Of a stretch of 64,000 bases of DNA, positions 61,565-64,000 are shown one piece after another. Every line of letters starts with the position of its first letter. Within the stretch, counting starts at the first letter, position 1. Source of the stretch: an uncultured Pseudohongiella sp. (GTDB lineage: Bacteria > Pseudomonadota > Gammaproteobacteria > Pseudomonadales > Pseudohongiellaceae). The DNA is taken from assembly GCA_951812715.1 (NCBI GenBank), contig OX638323.1:2646577-2710576 (forward strand). The letters are read 5' to 3'. A model generated the notes under the pieces. That model was not told the DNA's origin. It did no database searches and saw nothing but the letters and a program-made list of their open reading frames with translations. A program made the translations under genes and the position numbers.

Positions 61565-63280
61565 TTACTCGCCTGGACCTGCTTCCACATAGCGGAAGAA
61601 TCCGAAGAACATCTCCTGCCAAGTCTGCTCACCCCAGCTCAAGGTCTGGGAAGCGTCCGGATTGAAGGGATTCGTCTCGGTATTGTCGAAAGTGCCGCTG
61701 AATTCCAGTTTACTGCCGGCCTGAACGAACAGGGGTTCCTTGAAGTCGTAAACTTTCTGCCAGTTGAACTGGTAGTTTGGCACGTTGAGGATTTCTTCGC
61801 TCTCGCCGTCCGGATGTATCAGCCTGAAACGGGCATCGTAACCGCGATAATGCATATGCGGCCCGAGCATGGAAAGATAGACGTCCTGCCGGAAAGTCTT
61901 GGCGGCGGTCATCTCCTGGCGGGAGTGTGGCGCGATATCGATCTGCCATTCGGCCGCGGAGCCGCCGAACACGGTGCGCTCAGGATCTTCATCCCACAGA
62001 TACAGGGCGACTTCCGAGGCGTCCACGGTTTCCCTGCCGGAAGTGGTGTAATGCATTTGCAGGAACAGGCCGCCGCCGGCCTTCAGCGGGAAGCCCGCGC
62101 CTTCCGGATAGGTGTTTATCTCATTGCCTGGGGCATAGGCCCCCAGGCCGATGCCTTGATTGAGCACTTCGAACTCATTCAGGCCGTCCGGCCCGTAAGC
62201 GAAAGCGATAATGTGGTGCAGCACGGTCGGGTCGCCGGCTTCGAATTCCACCGCTTTCACCCAGATGTCTTCTTCGATGGGTAACGGTACGGTCAGATTG
62301 CGATAGTCCTGAACGCCGGTCGCGGGAATCTGCTGGGCCGGAATCGGCAGCACGAGGTCGGGCTCGCCGTAACTCCATTTGACGAGTTCGGGCTGCAATC
62401 CGGGCAGCGGATCCTTGCCGCCGTCGAAATGCGCGCCTTCGTCGATCCATTGCACCAGGGTTTGCGTTTCCTCGACGGTGATATGCGAAACTTCCTTGAA
62501 GTCGCGCACATAGTCGTTGTCGATCTGGCCGGGCGGCATGCGCTTGGTGTATAGAACTTCGCGGATCATCGGCGACCAGCCTTGCACGATCTGGTGATTG
62601 GTCATGGCGAATGGCGCGATGCCCCCTTCGTTATGGCAGCTTACGCAGCGGCGTTCCAGGATGGGAACGATGTCTTCCGCATAGGAAATGCCGGCATCGA
62701 GGTCGAATTCAATCGCATCCGCTCCGCTTGCCAGCGCGGGCGCATCGGGTTGAGCTCCCGATAATACCTGCCGCAAGGCGTCGGCGGCGTAATGCTCGCT
62801 GGCGCGCCGCGAGCGGCCTTCCGCTGCGAAACGGTTGTTGATGACGCCCTTGAACACCCTTTCCCGGCTCTCGGGATCGAGAATCACGACTTCGGCGGCA
62901 TGATTGAGGCCGAGCTGCTTCGCGACAAGCCGGGTGTCGTCCATCAGCACGGGAACTTCCACGCCGTTCCGCTCGGCATCCTTGCCCAATATCGTCTTGT
63001 CGGTTTCGCCGCTTGAGTCGAGTACGAAGAAGGCGATATCGCGATCCGCGAAATCGGAGGTCAGCTCGTTAAAAGCGTCGAGCGCCCGGCGGGAATCGCG
63101 GTCTCCACGCAAATGGGAAATCAGCACTACGGCGTCGTGATCGGCATAGCGGCTGAGCTGGTGAAACTTGCCGTGGTGATCGATAAGGGAAAAATCGCTG
63201 ATGCGGTCCGCCGCATTTCCGGCAATGGCCAGCATCATCGTGATCGCGCCCAGTGTCAGCATTCCTGTCAACTTATGCAT
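61565..63280 (-). CDS. Redoxin-cytochrome c-copper monooxygenase-like secreted protein
   Basis: 571 residues from the ATG at 63280, eight bases after AGGAG; upstream in-frame codons are not conserved. A signal peptide (MHKLTGMLTLGAITMML) ends near NAAD. A thioredoxin/peroxiredoxin-like domain covers about residues 25-165, but the active-site Cys is missing: the strand reads VVLISHLRGDRD. A c-type haem motif CVSCH follows at about residue 215. The C-terminal part (about 300-571) resembles Cu type II ascorbate-dependent monooxygenases, with HHIIAF, LQMHYTTSG and LGPHMHYRGYDARF as metal-site His candidates. It acts in the periplasm, probably in electron transfer or oxygenation; the substrate is unknown. 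Its relative is cut off at the left window edge. Confidence 0.85.
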   Translation of the reverse strand: MHKLTGMLTLGAITMMLAIAGNAADRISDFSLIDHHGKFHQLSRYADHDAVVLISHLRGDRDSRRALDAFNELTSDFADRDIAFFVLDSSGETDKTILGKDAERNGVEVPVLMDDTRLVAKQLGLNHAAEVVILDPESRERVFKGVINNRFAAEGRSRRASEHYAADALRQVLSGAQPDAPALASGADAIEFDLDAGISYAEDIVPILERRCVSCHNEGGIAPFAMTNHQIVQGWSPMIREVLYTKRMPPGQIDNDYVRDFKEVSHITVEETQTLVQWIDEGAHFDGGKDPLPGLQPELVKWSYGEPDLVLPIPAQQIPATGVQDYRNLTVPLPIEEDIWVKAVEFEAGDPTVLHHIIAFAYGPDGLNEFEVLNQGIGLGAYAPGNEINTYPEGAGFPLKAGGGLFLQMHYTTSGRETVDASEVALYLWDEDPERTVFGGSAAEWQIDIAPHSRQEMTAAKTFRQDVYLSMLGPHMHYRGYDARFRLIHPDGESEEILNVPNYQFNWQKVYDFKEPLFVQAGSKLEFSGTFDNTETNPFNPDASQTLSWGEQTWQEMFFGFFRYVEAGPGE

Positions 63281-63372
63281 TCCCGATCTCCTGAATTCCT
63301 GGTTGATCCATGAGGAAAGTCTTTGCGATGTCACGCCAGACGGGCAGGGCGCGGCAACGGCAGCGTCCGGGG

Positions 63373-63401
63373 ATTCTATGCGCACAAGCTTTATTTCTCA
63401 A
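63373..63401 (-). promoter_or_regulatory. Sigma70-type promoter of the redoxin-cytochrome gene
   Basis: On the minus strand TTGAGA (63396-63401) and TAGAAT (63373-63378) with a 17-base spacer match the promoter at 60510-60538 in boxes, spacing and the following CCCC. It lies 93 bases before the ATG. Confidence 0.75.
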
Positions 63402-63417
63402 TAATGGCGCTAAACGC

Positions 63418-63497
63418 AGCCATCCCTGGCGCGATGCCCGAGATTTCACCGAATTCCAGCCTCAATATTTATGTCGAGTCGTTCGGGTTCGCCGGCT
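63418..63497 (+). repeat. Dispersed gene-3'-end element, copy D (diverged)
   Basis: GCCATCCCTGGCGCG at 63419-63433 is the opening word of copies A to C. The right part (GTCGTTCGGGTTCGCCGGCT) resembles the closing part of copy B, without the GAAAAGCTGTGC box. It points the same way relative to the minus-strand gene upstream at 63661. Confidence 0.55.
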
Positions 63498-63660
63498 CCA
63501 TGTCTATTCGATTTCGTTGATGGAACCGAACCCGAAACTGCCTTCGAGGGCGCGCGGTGGTGACTGCAAGGGGCTCGGCGCCAGCCGGGATAGGGTCAGG
63601 CAGCGGCGGAAAGCGCCCGGTGTTCTGGCGCCGGAACATACTGATGCTGCCGTGGGTCTG

Positions 63661-64000
63661 CTATTGGAGTTCGATCAGGAAATAGTCGTCGTTCATGAGT
63701 TCGCGGATCAGGCGGGTGAGGGCGGCGTGGGTGGCGCCGCCGATGTCTTCGGCCGAGCCGCGGCCGAACAGGTTGGTTTGCCAGATGGAGCGGCCGCCGC
63801 GGTTGAGTTGCAGGTTCACGCGCATGGTCAAGCGAATTTCGCTTTCTATCACCTCGGATTCGATTGAATTCAAACTGCCTTCCATGCTGAAGTCCTCGCC
63901 GCTTTCCACGAGCCGGGCGTTGCCGTGCTCGAATCCCTGGATGAGCGCCGCGCGCACCAGGGCCGCCATTTCCATTTCGGCAAGATAGCCGTCGCCGCCC
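63661..64000 (-). CDS. Hypothetical protein, truncated by the right window edge
   Basis: The frame stays open past the edge: on the minus strand it reads GGDGYLAEMEMAALVRAA before any needed start, so the ATG at 63975 is probably internal. At least 112 C-terminal residues are visible. They form a mixed alpha/beta pattern with a Glu-rich strand (IESEVIESEIRLTMRVNLQLN), a glycine-rich turn (FGRGSAEDIGG) and a final helix plus strand (LMNDDYFLIELQ). No Cys, no metal motif and no membrane span is present. I do not recognise the family; the pattern could suit a small periplasmic or lipoprotein domain. Confidence 0.6.
   Translation of the reverse strand, partial: GGDGYLAEMEMAALVRAALIQGFEHGNARLVESGEDFSMEGSLNSIESEVIESEIRLTMRVNLQLNRGGRSIWQTNLFGRGSAEDIGGATHAALTRLIRELMNDDYFLIELQ

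Larger units (their letters stand above)
63281..63660. other. Intergenic region with promoter and element copy D
   Basis: 380 bases. Contains the promoter of the redoxin gene (63373-63401) and a diverged copy of the dispersed element (63418-63497). The rest (63498-63660) has no gene that I can support. Confidence 0.6.

Overview
The window reads as a chromosomal segment of a GC-rich Gram-negative bacterium, most likely an uncultured marine gammaproteobacterium. This is inferred from gene style: three TonB-dependent receptors, many lipoproteins and secreted hydrolases, an RND tripartite pump, KatG, and short dispersed palindromic intergenic elements. Taxonomy is not proven by anything here. I see no rRNA, tRNA, CRISPR array, prophage or complete insertion sequence. 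Genes are densely packed on both strands.

Layout. 1-4443: the tail of a redoxin/copper-monooxygenase-like secreted protein, a serine beta-lactamase-fold hydrolase, a lysophospholipid-type acyltransferase, a YbgC-like thioesterase and a stand-alone Ser/Thr kinase. 4475-7273: a YtcJ-like lipoprotein amidohydrolase and a 3-hydroxyisobutyrate-dehydrogenase-like reductase. 7337-14099: a sugar-type utilisation locus (ROK regulator, TonB receptor, sodium symporter, GH63-like glucosidase). 14263-17784: KatG and a DUF4143 ATPase. 18395-32000: two further TonB receptors with two secreted proteins of an unnamed family, an M14 carboxypeptidase and an S9 peptidase, suggesting peptide scavenging. 32305-40029: a sodium symporter and a TolC/HlyD/AcrB-type efflux operon.

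40186-47192 is the most interesting part. A cytochrome P450 carries an N-terminal GPP34 (GOLPH3/Vps74-type) domain, a fusion I do not know to have been described. Opposite it lies a minus-strand run of a Rieske oxygenase, a Tat-exported HisC-like aminotransferase, an M19 dipeptidase and a clear sterol C-24 methyltransferase homologue. P450 plus Rieske oxygenase plus sterol methyltransferase is the tool set expected for modifying a sterol or another polycyclic isoprenoid lipid.

47580-56247: gamma-glutamyltransferase, a YdiJ-like FAD/Fe-S 2-hydroxyacid dehydrogenase, and a minus-strand operon for serine-glyoxylate-type aminotransferase, GntP permease and succinate-semialdehyde-type dehydrogenase. 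56457-64000: a penicillin-acylase-family lipoprotein, a second YtcJ-like amidohydrolase, a HigBA toxin-antitoxin pair whose toxin has an in-frame stop, a full-length relative of the protein at the left edge, and a truncated unknown gene at the right edge.

Between genes there is a family of roughly 80-170 bp elements that sit at gene 3' ends in constant orientation (four copies; one supplies the last 27 codons of an enzyme). There is also a composite element bounded by 30-bp perfect inverted repeats, and a promoter-plus-signal-peptide cassette shared by two unrelated genes.
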